Assembly: GCA_000244995.1 (NCBI GenBank)
Contig: CM001438.1
Coordinates: forward strand, 2,442,090-2,506,089
Direction of reading: 5' to 3'
Source of the DNA: Burkholderiales bacterium JOSHI_001
GTDB taxonomy: Bacteria; Pseudomonadota; Gammaproteobacteria; Burkholderiales; Burkholderiaceae_C
DNA: 64,000 nt
Position numbers and translations under genes: made by a program
Notes under the pieces: generated by a model
Database searches by the model: none
The model's input: the letters and a program-made list of their open reading frames with translations, nothing else
Told to the model about the DNA's origin: nothing
Shown here: piece by piece, positions 35,013-44,209 of the stretch
Position numbering within the stretch: position 1 is the first letter of the stretch
Layout: each line of letters starts with the position of its first letter

Positions 35013-36713
35013 ATGAAGAACAAGCCCCTCATCGACATGGAGGATGCCAGCCGCAGTGCGCAGGCGTTCGGCCATGCCATGGGCGACATCTGGAAGTCCG
35101 TGTCTGGCCTCAAGCTGTCCACCGACGCCTTGGCCAAACTGCAGGGCGACTACCTCAAGGAAGCCACCACGCTGTGGAACAGCTCGCTCACGCGGCTGAC
35201 CGGCGACCAGGCCCAGCCGGCCAAGATTCCCGACCGCCGCTTTGCCGCCCAGGAATGGGCCAGCAACCCGGCCGCGGCCTTCACCGCCCAGCTCTACCTG
35301 CTGAACGCCCGCACCCTGCTGCAACTGGCCGAGTCGGTGCAGGGTGATGACAAGACCCGGGCCCGGGTTCGTTTTGCGGTGCAGCAGTTCGTGGACGCGG
35401 CCAGCCCGTCCAACTACCTGGCCCTGAACCCCGAGGCCCAGCGCAAGGCGCTGGACACCCAGGGCCAGAGCATCGCCCAGGGCATGCAGCTGCTGATCAA
35501 GGACATCGAGCAGGGCCACGTCTCGCAAACCGACGAGAGCGTGTTCGAGGTCGGCCGCAACGTGGCCACCACCCAGGGCAACGTGGTGTTCGAGAACCAC
35601 CTGTTCCAGCTGATCGAGTACAAGCCGCTGACGCCCAAGGTGCACGAGCGCCCCATGCTGTTCGTGCCGCCGTGCATCAACAAGTTCTACATCATGGACT
35701 TGCAGCCGGAGAACTCGCTCATCCGCTACACGGTGGAGCAGGGCCACCGCCTGTTCGTGGTGAGCTGGCGCAACCCCGAGCCCGAGATGGCCAGCCTGAC
35801 CTGGGACGACTACATCGAAGGCGCGCCGATCAAGGCCATCGAAGTGGTGCAGGAGATCAGCGGGTCCAAGGACCTGAACGTGCTGGGCTTTTGTGTCGGC
35901 GGCACCATCGTGGCCACCGCGCTGGCGGTGCTGGCCGCCCGCGGCCAGCAGCCGGCGCATTCGCTCACGCTGCTGACCACGCTGTTGGACTTTTCCGACA
36001 CCGGCATCCTGGACGTCTTCGTGGACGAAACCGCGGTGCAGATGCGCGAGATGACGCTGGGCGAGCACGCGCCCGGCGGCCCGGGCCTGTTGAAGGGCAA
36101 GGAACTGGCCACCACCTTCAGCTTCCTGCGCCCGAACGACCTGGTGTGGAACTATGTGGTGGGCAACTACCTCAAGGGCGAGGCCCCGCCGCCCTTCGAC
36201 CTGCTGTACTGGAACGGCGACTCCACCAACCTGCCCGGGCCCATGTACTGCTGGTACCTGCGCCACACCTACCTGCAGAACGAACTGAAGGTGCCCGGCA
36301 AGCTGACCGTCTGCGGCGAAAAGGTGGACCTGGGGGCCATCAAGTGCCCGGTCTACATCTACGGCTCGCGCGAAGACCACATCGTGCCCTGGAACGCAGC
36401 CTACGGCTCCACCGCGCTGTTCCCGGGCAAGCGCCGCTTCGTGCTGGGGGCGTCGGGCCACATCGCCGGCGTCATCAACCCGCCGGCGGCCAAGAAGCGC
36501 AACTACTGGGTGCTGGACAGCGACAAGCTGCCGGCCACGTCCGAGGCCTGGTTCCAGGCCGCGACTGAAAAGCCCGGCAGCTGGTGGACCGACTGGTCGG
36601 CCTGGCTGAAAGTGCAGGGCGGCAAGACCGTGCCCGCACCCAAGGCCCCGGGCAGCAAGCAGCACAAGGCCATCGAAGCGGCCCCGGGCCGCTACGTGAA
36701 GGCCAAGGCCTGA
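35013..36713 (+). CDS. phaC: Class I polyhydroxyalkanoate synthase
   Basis: 566 aa. It polymerises (R)-3-hydroxyacyl-CoA into PHA granules. The lipase-like box GFCVGG places the nucleophile at Cys294. The other triad members are in the SREDHIVP segment (Asp, about 455) and GASGHIAG (His, about 482). The N-terminal third (IWKSVSGLKLSTDALAKLQ region) is the typical PhaC N-domain. The length matches the single-subunit class I enzyme (about 590 aa in Cupriavidus). GGAGA lies 6 bases before the ATG. phaB follows after 162 bases on the same strand. Upstream palindromes may bind a regulator. Confidence 0.96.
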   Translation: MKNKPLIDMEDASRSAQAFGHAMGDIWKSVSGLKLSTDALAKLQGDYLKEATTLWNSSLTRLTGDQAQPAKIPDRRFAAQEWASNPAAAFTAQLYLLNARTLLQLAESVQGDDKTRARVRFAVQQFVDAASPSNYLALNPEAQRKALDTQGQSIAQGMQLLIKDIEQGHVSQTDESVFEVGRNVATTQGNVVFENHLFQLIEYKPLTPKVHERPMLFVPPCINKFYIMDLQPENSLIRYTVEQGHRLFVVSWRNPEPEMASLTWDDYIEGAPIKAIEVVQEISGSKDLNVLGFCVGGTIVATALAVLAARGQQPAHSLTLLTTLLDFSDTGILDVFVDETAVQMREMTLGEHAPGGPGLLKGKELATTFSFLRPNDLVWNYVVGNYLKGEAPPPFDLLYWNGDSTNLPGPMYCWYLRHTYLQNELKVPGKLTVCGEKVDLGAIKCPVYIYGSREDHIVPWNAAYGSTALFPGKRRFVLGASGHIAGVINPPAAKKRNYWVLDSDKLPATSEAWFQAATEKPGSWWTDWSAWLKVQGGKTVPAPKAPGSKQHKAIEAAPGRYVKAKA

Positions 36714-36875
36714 GGTTTCAACCAGGGGCAAATGCAGCGTCGCGGCGTATGCTGAAGTGGCTGCCGCAGCGCGGGGTTTGACAAGCCCCAGCGCAAGAAG
36801 TCAAGCAAGGCCCGCTGTCGGCATGTCGCCGGCGACGGGCATCACATGGGTTCCAACCGAAAAGGAGAGACAAGC

Positions 36876-37613
36876 ATGGCAAAGAAAGTGGCGTATGTGA
36901 CGGGCGGCATGGGTGGCATTGGTACCGCCATCTGCCAGCGTCTGGACAAGGAAGGCTTCATCGTCATCGCCGGCTGCGGCCCCAGCCGCGACCACGTCAA
37001 GTGGCTGGACGAGCAAAAGGCCCTGGGCCACACCTTCTATGCGTCGGTGGGCAACGTGGCCGACTGGCAAAGCACGGTGGACGCCTTCGCCAAGGCCAAG
37101 GCCGAACACGGCCCGATCGATGTGCTGGTGAACAACGCCGGCATCACGCGCGACCGCATGTTCCTGAAGATGACGCCCGACGACTGGAAGGCCGTCATCG
37201 ACACCAACCTGAACAGCATGTTCAACGTGACCAAGCAGGTGGTGCCCGACATGGTGGAGCGGGGTTTCGGCCGCATCATCCAGATCAGCTCGGTCAATGG
37301 TGAGAAGGGCCAGGCCGGCCAGACCAACTACTCGGCCGCCAAGGCCGGCATGCACGGCTTCACCATGGCCCTGGCCCAGGAAGTGGCCGCCAAGGGTGTG
37401 ACGGTGAACACCGTCAGCCCGGGCTACATCGGCACCGACATGGTCCGCGCCATCAAGCCCGAGATCCTGGAAAAGATCGTCGCCACGATTCCCGTGAAGC
37501 GCCTGGGCACGCCGGAAGAAATCGGCTCCGTGGTGGCCTGGCTGGCGGGTGAGGACTCCGGTTTCACCACCGGCGCGGACTTCTCCTGCAACGGCGGTCT
37601 GCACATGGGTTGA
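36876..37613 (+). CDS. phaB: Acetoacetyl-CoA reductase
   Basis: 245 aa from the ATG at 36876, with AAGGAG 8 bases upstream; the in-frame ATG at 36846 lacks a ribosome site. It is a short-chain dehydrogenase with glycine motif TGGMGGIG, NNAGITRD, and a catalytic Tyr152/Lys156 pair in YSAAK. FGRIIQISSVNGEKGQAGQ and the C-terminal NGGLHMG are characteristic of PhaB. It uses NADPH to make (R)-3-hydroxybutyryl-CoA, the substrate of the PhaC encoded upstream. The thiolase gene phaA, usually between or beside them, is not in this window. Confidence 0.95.
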   Translation: MAKKVAYVTGGMGGIGTAICQRLDKEGFIVIAGCGPSRDHVKWLDEQKALGHTFYASVGNVADWQSTVDAFAKAKAEHGPIDVLVNNAGITRDRMFLKMTPDDWKAVIDTNLNSMFNVTKQVVPDMVERGFGRIIQISSVNGEKGQAGQTNYSAAKAGMHGFTMALAQEVAAKGVTVNTVSPGYIGTDMVRAIKPEILEKIVATIPVKRLGTPEEIGSVVAWLAGEDSGFTTGADFSCNGGLHMG

Positions 37614-37635
37614 GCGCCTGCGGCGCCCAACACCG

Positions 37636-37663
37636 AAGGGGCCTGCGGGCCCCTTTGTCGTTT
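37636..37663 (+). terminator. Rho-independent terminator of phaCB
   Basis: Perfect 8-bp stem AAGGGGCC (37636-37643) / GGCCCCTT (37648-37655) with loop TGCG, then TGTCGTTT. It lies 23 bases after the phaB stop and immediately before the end of the convergent gene. Confidence 0.75.
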
Positions 37664-38286
37664 CAGAACCCGGCGTAGCGGCCGGGCTTGTGGTTCACGG
37701 CCAGGGCCATGTTCATCACCAGCGCGGCAAGCACCGACAGCGCCAGCGCTTGCACGCTGACAAAGGGCGCGGCGCACAGCAGGATGGCCAGGTCGATGCC
37801 CAGTTGCAGCTTGCCGGCGCGCCAGCCGCGGGTTTCCTGCAGCCACAGCACCAGCACGTTCAGCCCGCCCAGGCTGGCCTGGTGGCGAAACAGGATGACA
37901 AAGCCCACGCCGATGAGCGCGCCGCCGGCCAGCGCCGCGAACCAAGGCTGCACCGAACCCAGCGCCAGCCAGCGCGGCAGGCCTTCGGACAGCAGCGCCA
38001 GCAAGGCCACGGCCGCGGCGGTCTTCAGCGTGAAGCGCGCGCCCTTGCGCCGCCAGGCCAGCCAGTAAAAGGGCAGGTTGATGGCGAAGAACAATGGCCC
38101 GAAGGCCCAGCCCAGCGCGTAGTGCAGCACCAACGCAATGCCCGCCGTGCCGCCGGTCACCATGCCGGCCGAGCGCAGCAGCGCCAGGCCCAGCGCCACC
38201 ACCAGGGTGCCGGTGGCCACGCCCTGGGCGTCCTCCAGCAGGCTGTGACGCAGCGCTTCGGGTGCCGATGCCGGCACACTGCTCAC
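37663..38286 (-). CDS. YitT/DUF161-family integral membrane protein
   Basis: 207 aa with about five to six hydrophobic segments and few charged residues apart from short loops. The motif GMVTGGTAGIALVLHY near residues 40-56, and LGGLNVLVLWLQ later, fit the YitT family, where two glycine-rich halves repeat. The molecular role of the family is not known. Its ATG overlaps the stop of the upstream 72-aa membrane protein by 4 bases, so they form an operon. Confidence 0.8.
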   Translation of the reverse strand: MSSVPASAPEALRHSLLEDAQGVATGTLVVALGLALLRSAGMVTGGTAGIALVLHYALGWAFGPLFFAINLPFYWLAWRRKGARFTLKTAAAVALLALLSEGLPRWLALGSVQPWFAALAGGALIGVGFVILFRHQASLGGLNVLVLWLQETRGWRAGKLQLGIDLAILLCAAPFVSVQALALSVLAALVMNMALAVNHKPGRYAGF

Positions 38287-38501
38287 TCGGTCACCCCGGA
38301 CAGGAAGTACTTGATCAGCCCCTTGGCGGCGAAACCCAGCAAGCCGAAACCCAGTGCCAGGAACAGCACGAAGGTGCCGAAGCGCCCCGCCTTGGACTCA
38401 CGCGCGAGCTGGAAGATGATGAACACCATGTAGAGCATGAACGCGGTCACGCCGAACGTGAGCCCGAACCATGCCACCTGCTCTTCGCTGAAACCGCCCA
38501 T
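38283..38501 (-). CDS. DUF2788-family small membrane protein
   Basis: 72 aa with two membrane segments (about 12-32 and 42-66) separated by a basic loop RESKAG. The sequence start MGGFSEEQVAWFGLTFG is characteristic of the short DUF2788 proteins of betaproteobacteria. No function is known. It overlaps the following YitT-like gene by 4 bases. Confidence 0.8.
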   Translation of the reverse strand: MGGFSEEQVAWFGLTFGVTAFMLYMVFIIFQLARESKAGRFGTFVLFLALGFGLLGFAAKGLIKYFLSGVTE

Positions 38502-38538
38502 GCCGTGTTTGATTGCTTGAGGTGGGTGAAGACAGCGG

Positions 38539-39333
38539 TCAGTGGAAGGTGCGCGAGACCATGCCCTGGGTGTCCACCAGGTCGCGGTAGGCGTGCCAGC
38601 TGGCGTGCGCCAGCCACGGCACCACCACCACCAGGCCCAGCAGCATGGTAGCCATGCCCAGCACCGACAGCCCCATGATCAGCCCCGCCCACAGCGCCAT
38701 GGGCAAGGGGTGTTCCATCACCACGCGCCAGCTGGTCAGCACCGCGCCCAGCACGCTGATCTGCTTGTCCACCATCAGCGGCAGGGCCACCACGGTGCTG
38801 GCGAACACCGGCGCGGCCAGCAGCGCGCCCAGCGACAGCCAGGTTTCGAACAGGTAGCCCCGCGGTGCCAGCACCACCACCCGCAAAAAATCGGCCGGTG
38901 AGTTCACCGGCGCGCCGGCAAAGCCGGTGATGAGGGACGCCGAGGTGATGACCCAGCCGGTGCCCGCCAGTGCCAGCAGCAGGCCGAACACCACCAGGCG
39001 CTTGTCGCGCGGCCGCCATTCGCGCAGGGCCACGGCCAGGTTGGCGCGCTGGCCGCGTTCCAGGGCGCGGCTGATGGCGTACAGCCCGGTGGCCACGATG
39101 GGTGCCACCAGCAGGAAGCCGGTGAAGGCGCCGCTGAGCAGCCAGAACTTGTCGCGCGCCAGCACCAGCAGCAGGGCGCCGAAGGCGGCCGACGCCACGC
39201 CGTGCAGCAGGCCGGGCAGGGGGCAGCGCATCAGGTCGCTCCAGCCGCGGCCCAGCCAGCCCAGTGGGCGCAAGAGGGGGATGCGGCGCACGCCGAAGGC
39301 GCGCGATTCGATCAGGGCAGGGCTGTCTCGCAT
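38539..39333 (-). CDS. DUF2189-family integral membrane protein
   Basis: 264 aa with about six hydrophobic segments. The family pattern is visible in the N-terminal RRIPLLRPLGWLGRGWSDL segment, LVAPIVATGLYAISRALERG, and the C-terminal VVVPWLAHASWHAYRDLVD. These proteins are common in proteobacteria and sometimes neighbour respiratory genes; no activity is established. It stands 37 bases upstream of the DUF2788 gene and may be co-transcribed with it. Confidence 0.85.
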   Translation of the reverse strand: MRDSPALIESRAFGVRRIPLLRPLGWLGRGWSDLMRCPLPGLLHGVASAAFGALLLVLARDKFWLLSGAFTGFLLVAPIVATGLYAISRALERGQRANLAVALREWRPRDKRLVVFGLLLALAGTGWVITSASLITGFAGAPVNSPADFLRVVVLAPRGYLFETWLSLGALLAAPVFASTVVALPLMVDKQISVLGAVLTSWRVVMEHPLPMALWAGLIMGLSVLGMATMLLGLVVVVPWLAHASWHAYRDLVDTQGMVSRTFH

Positions 39334-39456
39334 GGCGGTCGCTGATGATGGCGGCAGCGGTGCGCTGCCAGCTTGATGAAAGGCAAGGTGTGAGGGTACG
39401 CGATCGGGGCGCCAGGCCCCGGGCGGCCCGCTGGGACCCTGGGGGGCCTCAGGCCA

Positions 39457-42384
39457 TCAAGGCGTGCGCGCCGCGCGTTCGGCGCCATCGGGCTCCATCG
39501 CGCGGGTGAGCACCACCACCACCGCGCGCAGGTGTTCCAGCACGTCGCCGTGCGAGACCTCGGCCTGCGACAGGTTGCCGGCCCGCAGCGCGTCTTCCAG
39601 GTCGCCCGCCACCCGAGACAGCGTGGCCGCACCCACCGACGCGGAGATGCTCTTCATGTCGTGCGCCAGGCGGGCGGTCTGTTCCACATGGCCGTTGCGG
39701 CGCGCGGCCTCGTAGTTCTGCGGCCAGCCGGCCATGAACACCTGGGCGTGCTCGATCACCCGCAGGTACAGCTCGGTGTCGCCGCCAATGCGCTCCAGGG
39801 CGGCCTGGGCGTCGATGGTGGGCAGGGTGGTCAGGCGGTCGGTCAGCGGGCCGTTGGGGGCCGCGGTCGCGGGCGCGGGCGCAGGGGGCCTGCCCGCCTG
39901 GGGCGCGGGCCGGTACTTGTCCAGGGTCGCCAGCAAGCGCGCGCGGTTGATCGGCTTGGTGAGGTGGGCGTCGCAGCCGGCTTCCAGGCTGCGCTGGGCG
40001 TCGGTCTCGAAGGCGTGGGCGGTGAGCGCAATCACCGCCGCGCGGCGCCGGCTTTCGGCCGCCTCGATCTGCCGCACCTCGCGCACCAGCGTGTAGCCGT
40101 CCATGCCGGGCATCTGCACGTCGGTGATCAAGACCTCGTAGTTGCCGCCGCGGAACATCTCCAGCGCCACCAGGCCATTGCTGGCCGCGGTGATGCGGTG
40201 GCCGGTGCCCTTCAGCAGCGACTGCACCAGGAAGACATTGATCGGGTTGTCCTCCGCCAGCAGGATGGACAAGGGCGCCTGCAGCTCTGCCGTCTGCCGC
40301 AGCGCCTGCGGCACCACATCGGCCGGGGTGGCGGCCAGGTCCACCTCGGGCAGCGGCACGTCGAAATGGAAGGACGACCCATGGCCCGGGCGGCTGGACA
40401 CGCGGATGTTTCCGCCCATCAGTTCGATCAGGCTCTTGGTGATGGACAGGCCCAGCCCGGTGCCGCCATACACACGGCTGACCGCGCCGTCGGCCTGGAT
40501 GAAGGGCTCGAAGATGGCCTCCAGGCGGCTGTCCGCGATGCCGATGCCGGTGTCTTCCACCGCGAACACCAGGCGGTCCCCGGCCTGCCGGCGGATCTGC
40601 ACGCTGACGCTGCCGCGGGCGGTGAACTTGATGGCATTGCCCACCAGGTTCACCAAGGCCTGCTGCAGGCGCAGGCGGTCGCCGCGCACGCCGGCCGGAA
40701 CGCCGGGCTCCACCACCAGTTGCATCTGCAGGCCCTTCTGCTGCGCCCGCGGCTCCAGCAGCGCGCGCAGGTCGCCCAGCATGTCGTTCAGGGCAAAGGG
40801 CGCCGGGTTGATGCTCAGGCGCCCGGCCTCGATCTTGGACAGGTCCAGCAGGTCGTTGATCAGGTCGAACAGCGAATTGCCGGACATGCGGAAGATGTCC
40901 ACATAGCGCCGCTGCTCGGGCGTGAGTTCGGTTTCCGACAGCAGCTCGGCCATGCCCAGCAGCGAATTCATCGGCGTGCGGATCTCGTGGCTCACATTGG
41001 CCAGGAATTCGCTTTTCGCCCGGTTGGCCGCATCGGCCAGCGCGCGTTCATAGGCCAGGCGGCGGTTGGTGGCCTGGGTCCAGCGCCCGTGCGCCAGCAT
41101 CAGCAGCGCCATGCCGGCCACCAGCACCAGCAAAGGCAGCAGGGCCTGGGTCTGCAGGCGCCAGGCACCCAACACCAGCGTGCTGGCGCTCAGCACCACG
41201 ACCATGGCTCCGAAGGCCCAGGCCAGGTCCTGCGCGGGCCGCACCCGGCTGCGCCGCCAGGCCAGCAGGGTGGGCACCAGGGCCAGGGTCAGCAGCGGCA
41301 GTTCGGTGAACCAGCGCGAGGGCTGGATCACGCCGTTGGTGCGCAGCGCCGAAAAGGCGGCTGCCATCACGTTGGTGCCTGGGGCCCAACCCATGGGGGT
41401 GAGCACCTGGTCGGACAGGAAGGCGCTGCTGCCGACGAACACCACCCGGCCCTTGAGCAACTGGCGCAGCGGGTCGTCCACCGCCAGGCCCAGCGCCGCG
41501 CTGCCCACGCGGCTGAAGGGCACCACGGTCACCGCGTTGGGGCTGCGCGAGAAGGGCAGCAGCACCGTGCCGGCGGCGTCCACCGGCCAACGGTGCGCGC
41601 CCATCAGGAAGGCCCGCGTGTCGGGGTGGTAGGTGGGCGGGCGGTTGGCTTCCATCGACTGCAGCGCCGCCAGCGGCAAGGACGGCAGCCGGCGCCCGTC
41701 GATGGCGTGGTACAGCGGCAGGCGGCGGATGCGCCCGTCCACGTCCGGCAGCATGGACACCACGCCCACGGTGCCGGGCGCCGGCACCAGCGGCACCAGT
41801 TGCTCGTTGGGCAGGGTCATGGCCGGCCAGGTGGTGCTGGGGGCGCTGGGGTCGTCGGGCTCGGAAACGCGCTCCACGGCCTTGCGCACCGTGCTGTCCA
41901 TTTCCACCGCTTCGCGCAGCGCGCCGGCGGCCAGCACCACGTGGTTGCGGCCCTCGATGGTCTTGCGCAAGAGGTGGTCGCCTTCGCGCGGGTCGGCAAA
42001 GACGATGTCGTACACCACCCGGGCCGCACCGGCCTCGCGCAGGTAGTCGGCCAACAGCGCGTAGGCGTCGCGCCGGTAGGGCCAGTTGCCCAGGTAGGGC
42101 TGCAGCGCCCGCAGCGACGGGTCGTCGATGTCGACCACCAGCACGTCCGACAGGGTCTGGTTGGAGGCCGTCCAGCGCAGCTGCAGGTCCTGCAGCGCCA
42201 GGTTCAGGCGCTGGTACAGCGGGGTCAGCGAGAACACCAGCGCCAGCACCAGCGCCGCCAGCGGCACCCAGCGCAGCTGCGGGCCGGCAGCCAGTTGGGG
42301 TTCCACCTCTTCGGCGGACGTGGCCGGCGAATGGGCCGGCTGCCAGTGGCGGTTGGCGGGGGGCGACAGGCTGGTGTCGGGCAT
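39457..42384 (-). CDS. CHASE2 hybrid histidine kinase with receiver and Hpt domains
   Basis: 975 aa. Order: membrane segment (about 40-58), extracytoplasmic CHASE2 sensor (about 60-340), three clustered membrane segments (about 345-435), HisKA with phospho-acceptor His466 in SHEIRTP, HATPase with GTGLGLSI, receiver with Asp755 in DVQMPGMDG, and Hpt with His908 in LAHDMKS. All phosphorelay residues are present, so phosphate could pass from His to Asp to His and on to an unlinked response regulator. No separate regulator gene is adjacent. It lies 21 bases downstream of the LysM/FecR protein and is surely in the same operon, which suggests the two act together in envelope sensing (inference). 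The signal is unknown. Confidence 0.93.
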   Translation of the reverse strand: MPDTSLSPPANRHWQPAHSPATSAEEVEPQLAAGPQLRWVPLAALVLALVFSLTPLYQRLNLALQDLQLRWTASNQTLSDVLVVDIDDPSLRALQPYLGNWPYRRDAYALLADYLREAGAARVVYDIVFADPREGDHLLRKTIEGRNHVVLAAGALREAVEMDSTVRKAVERVSEPDDPSAPSTTWPAMTLPNEQLVPLVPAPGTVGVVSMLPDVDGRIRRLPLYHAIDGRRLPSLPLAALQSMEANRPPTYHPDTRAFLMGAHRWPVDAAGTVLLPFSRSPNAVTVVPFSRVGSAALGLAVDDPLRQLLKGRVVFVGSSAFLSDQVLTPMGWAPGTNVMAAAFSALRTNGVIQPSRWFTELPLLTLALVPTLLAWRRSRVRPAQDLAWAFGAMVVVLSASTLVLGAWRLQTQALLPLLVLVAGMALLMLAHGRWTQATNRRLAYERALADAANRAKSEFLANVSHEIRTPMNSLLGMAELLSETELTPEQRRYVDIFRMSGNSLFDLINDLLDLSKIEAGRLSINPAPFALNDMLGDLRALLEPRAQQKGLQMQLVVEPGVPAGVRGDRLRLQQALVNLVGNAIKFTARGSVSVQIRRQAGDRLVFAVEDTGIGIADSRLEAIFEPFIQADGAVSRVYGGTGLGLSITKSLIELMGGNIRVSSRPGHGSSFHFDVPLPEVDLAATPADVVPQALRQTAELQAPLSILLAEDNPINVFLVQSLLKGTGHRITAASNGLVALEMFRGGNYEVLITDVQMPGMDGYTLVREVRQIEAAESRRRAAVIALTAHAFETDAQRSLEAGCDAHLTKPINRARLLATLDKYRPAPQAGRPPAPAPATAAPNGPLTDRLTTLPTIDAQAALERIGGDTELYLRVIEHAQVFMAGWPQNYEAARRNGHVEQTARLAHDMKSISASVGAATLSRVAGDLEDALRAGNLSQAEVSHGDVLEHLRAVVVVLTRAMEPDGAERAARTP

Positions 42385-42405
42385 GGCGGGCGGCGCGCTG
42401 CGGGC

Positions 42406-44082
42406 CTAGAACAGCAGCAGCGGCAGCAGCATGGGCAGGAAGAGCCACCAGCGCGAGCGGGGCACCTCCACGCTCTGGGTGCCGCCATAAGCGCCGGCGA
42501 AGCCGTCGGGGTCGATGGTGCGCACCCGCATGTGGTACGTGCCGGGCTGGGGGCTGGCCAGCTCGATGCTGGCGTCGCGCGTGGTCTTGTCCTGCACCAG
42601 GTCCTTGAACTGCGCGTCGCGCGCAATCTGCACCTGGTAGCTTGCGCCTTCGCTCACGCGCCAACGGAACACCAGGGCCTTGTCATTGACCTGGGGCGGT
42701 TCGGCCGGCGGGCTGGGCGGCACGGGCCGCAGCGTGAAGCCTTGCGGGTCGCCCCAGGGCCCATGGTCGCCGCTGGCGGTGACGCTGGCCACGCGCCAGT
42801 GGTAGCTGCCGTGCGGCAGGTCCAGTTTGGCCAGGGGCTCCTTGATGTCGATCAGGTCGGTGGCGGTCTGGGTGAAGTCGGGCGTGGCGCTCACCTGCAG
42901 GTGGTAGCGCGCGGCGGCGGCCGATTGGGTCCAGCCGAGTTCCACTTCGGTGCCGTACACCTTGGCCCCGACAGCCGGCTTCACCGAGAAGGGCGGCTCG
43001 GGCCGGGCCTTTAGCACGAAGGCGGCGTCGGCATGCCGGCCTTCCAGGCCCTGCGCGTCCACCGCGCGCACGCGCAGTTGGTAGCGGCCATCGGGCAGGT
43101 CGGCCCACTTGGCCTGCGGCGTGGTGAAGCGGCCGTCCAGCAGCAACTGGTCGGGCGCCCCCTCGGCGTAGACCTGGGCCCGGTAGGCCACGGCGCCAGG
43201 CAAGGCGGACCAGGCGGGGGTGAAGGGCACGCGCTCCAGCTTGGGGGCCAGGGAGGCCAGGCTGGGCGCGGGCAGCAGGGCCTGGGGCGCGCTCATGGGG
43301 GCGCCAGCGACCGCGGTGGCGCCATAGCCCGCGGCCACGGCCACCTCGGCCCCCACGGTGCCGGCCCCGCCCACGCTGCCTTGCAGCACTTCGAAGCTGC
43401 TGGACGTGTCGCCGGTCAGGCGCACCCGGAATTCGGTGCCGCGCACGCCCAGGTTCACCGCCGGCGTCTCGATGCGGTAGCCTGGCACCTGCTTGCCGGG
43501 CTGCACCTGCGAATCGGCGCCGCCCTTTTCCAGCTTCAAGCGGGTATCGGTCAGGCCAGTGTTGCCGAACACCAGCAAACGTTCCACCCGCACCTGGCTG
43601 TCGGGCACCAGCAGCAGGCGGGAGCTGTCGGCAAACTTCAGCGTGAGCGACGATTGGGCACCGGTGCGCACCAGGTCGCCGGGCTGCAGCGTGGCGCCCA
43701 CCGCCAGGGCTTCGGCCGCGCCAGTGCCACCGCGCTGCACCTGGACGTCGCCGCGCACGAACACGGCTTCGGCCACGGTGGATTCACCCCGCAGCCAGGC
43801 CAGCGGGATGCGCAGGGCCTTGCCGGGCGGCAGCTTGTAGGGGTCGGCCACGCCATTGAGCTTTTGCAGCTGCTGCCAGCTGAAGCCCGGCTTCAGGTAG
43901 GTGTTGGCCAGGCCGATGAGCGTGTCGCCCGCGGTGACCCGGTAGGACCATTCGGCGTCGCTGGCCGCGGGGGCGGCGGCTGCGGCGGGGTTGGGCGCTG
44001 TGGCACGGCCGGGCGCCGGCGCAGCATGCGCCCCAGCGAGCAGGCCCCACGAAGCCACCACGATGGCCAGACGGCGTGTCAA
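42406..44082 (-). CDS. Exported LysM / FecR / Ig-like repeat protein with C-terminal membrane tail
   Basis: 558 aa from a TTG at 44082, preceded by GGGAG 8 bases upstream; a GTG seven codons earlier is the alternative, while longer frames run into mnmH. A signal peptide (about 1-20, cut near AHA) is followed by LysM (about 46-92, peptidoglycan binding, YRVTAGDTLIGLA). Next is a FecR-type domain (about 105-220, with VFVRGDVQV and the conserved GVRGTEFRV). Fibronectin/Ig-like repeats (about 265-535) follow, and the last 16 residues are hydrophobic (LFLPMLLPLLLF). FecR domains usually relay envelope signals, and the CHASE2 kinase gene follows at once. So it is probably a cell-wall-attached accessory sensor. 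Specific function unknown. Confidence 0.82.
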   Translation of the reverse strand: MTRRLAIVVASWGLLAGAHAAPAPGRATAPNPAAAAAPAASDAEWSYRVTAGDTLIGLANTYLKPGFSWQQLQKLNGVADPYKLPPGKALRIPLAWLRGESTVAEAVFVRGDVQVQRGGTGAAEALAVGATLQPGDLVRTGAQSSLTLKFADSSRLLLVPDSQVRVERLLVFGNTGLTDTRLKLEKGGADSQVQPGKQVPGYRIETPAVNLGVRGTEFRVRLTGDTSSSFEVLQGSVGGAGTVGAEVAVAAGYGATAVAGAPMSAPQALLPAPSLASLAPKLERVPFTPAWSALPGAVAYRAQVYAEGAPDQLLLDGRFTTPQAKWADLPDGRYQLRVRAVDAQGLEGRHADAAFVLKARPEPPFSVKPAVGAKVYGTEVELGWTQSAAAARYHLQVSATPDFTQTATDLIDIKEPLAKLDLPHGSYHWRVASVTASGDHGPWGDPQGFTLRPVPPSPPAEPPQVNDKALVFRWRVSEGASYQVQIARDAQFKDLVQDKTTRDASIELASPQPGTYHMRVRTIDPDGFAGAYGGTQSVEVPRSRWWLFLPMLLPLLLF

Positions 44083-44209
44083 ATTGATGGCTCCCGGCAC
44101 ACGTCCCACAGCGCGCGCCGCGGAAATATAACGGCAGCGGCCCGGCTTGGGCGGGCACTTCCCGGGCCGTGTCGGACTGGCAACACCCTGATCCGGGGGG
44201 GCCGCGTCC

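Noticed and set aside
36770-36801. TTGACA at 36778-36783 as a promoter for phaB
   Set aside because: No -10-like sequence lies 16-18 bases downstream; it sits in an imperfect GGGGTT/AAGCCCC inverted repeat without a T tract.
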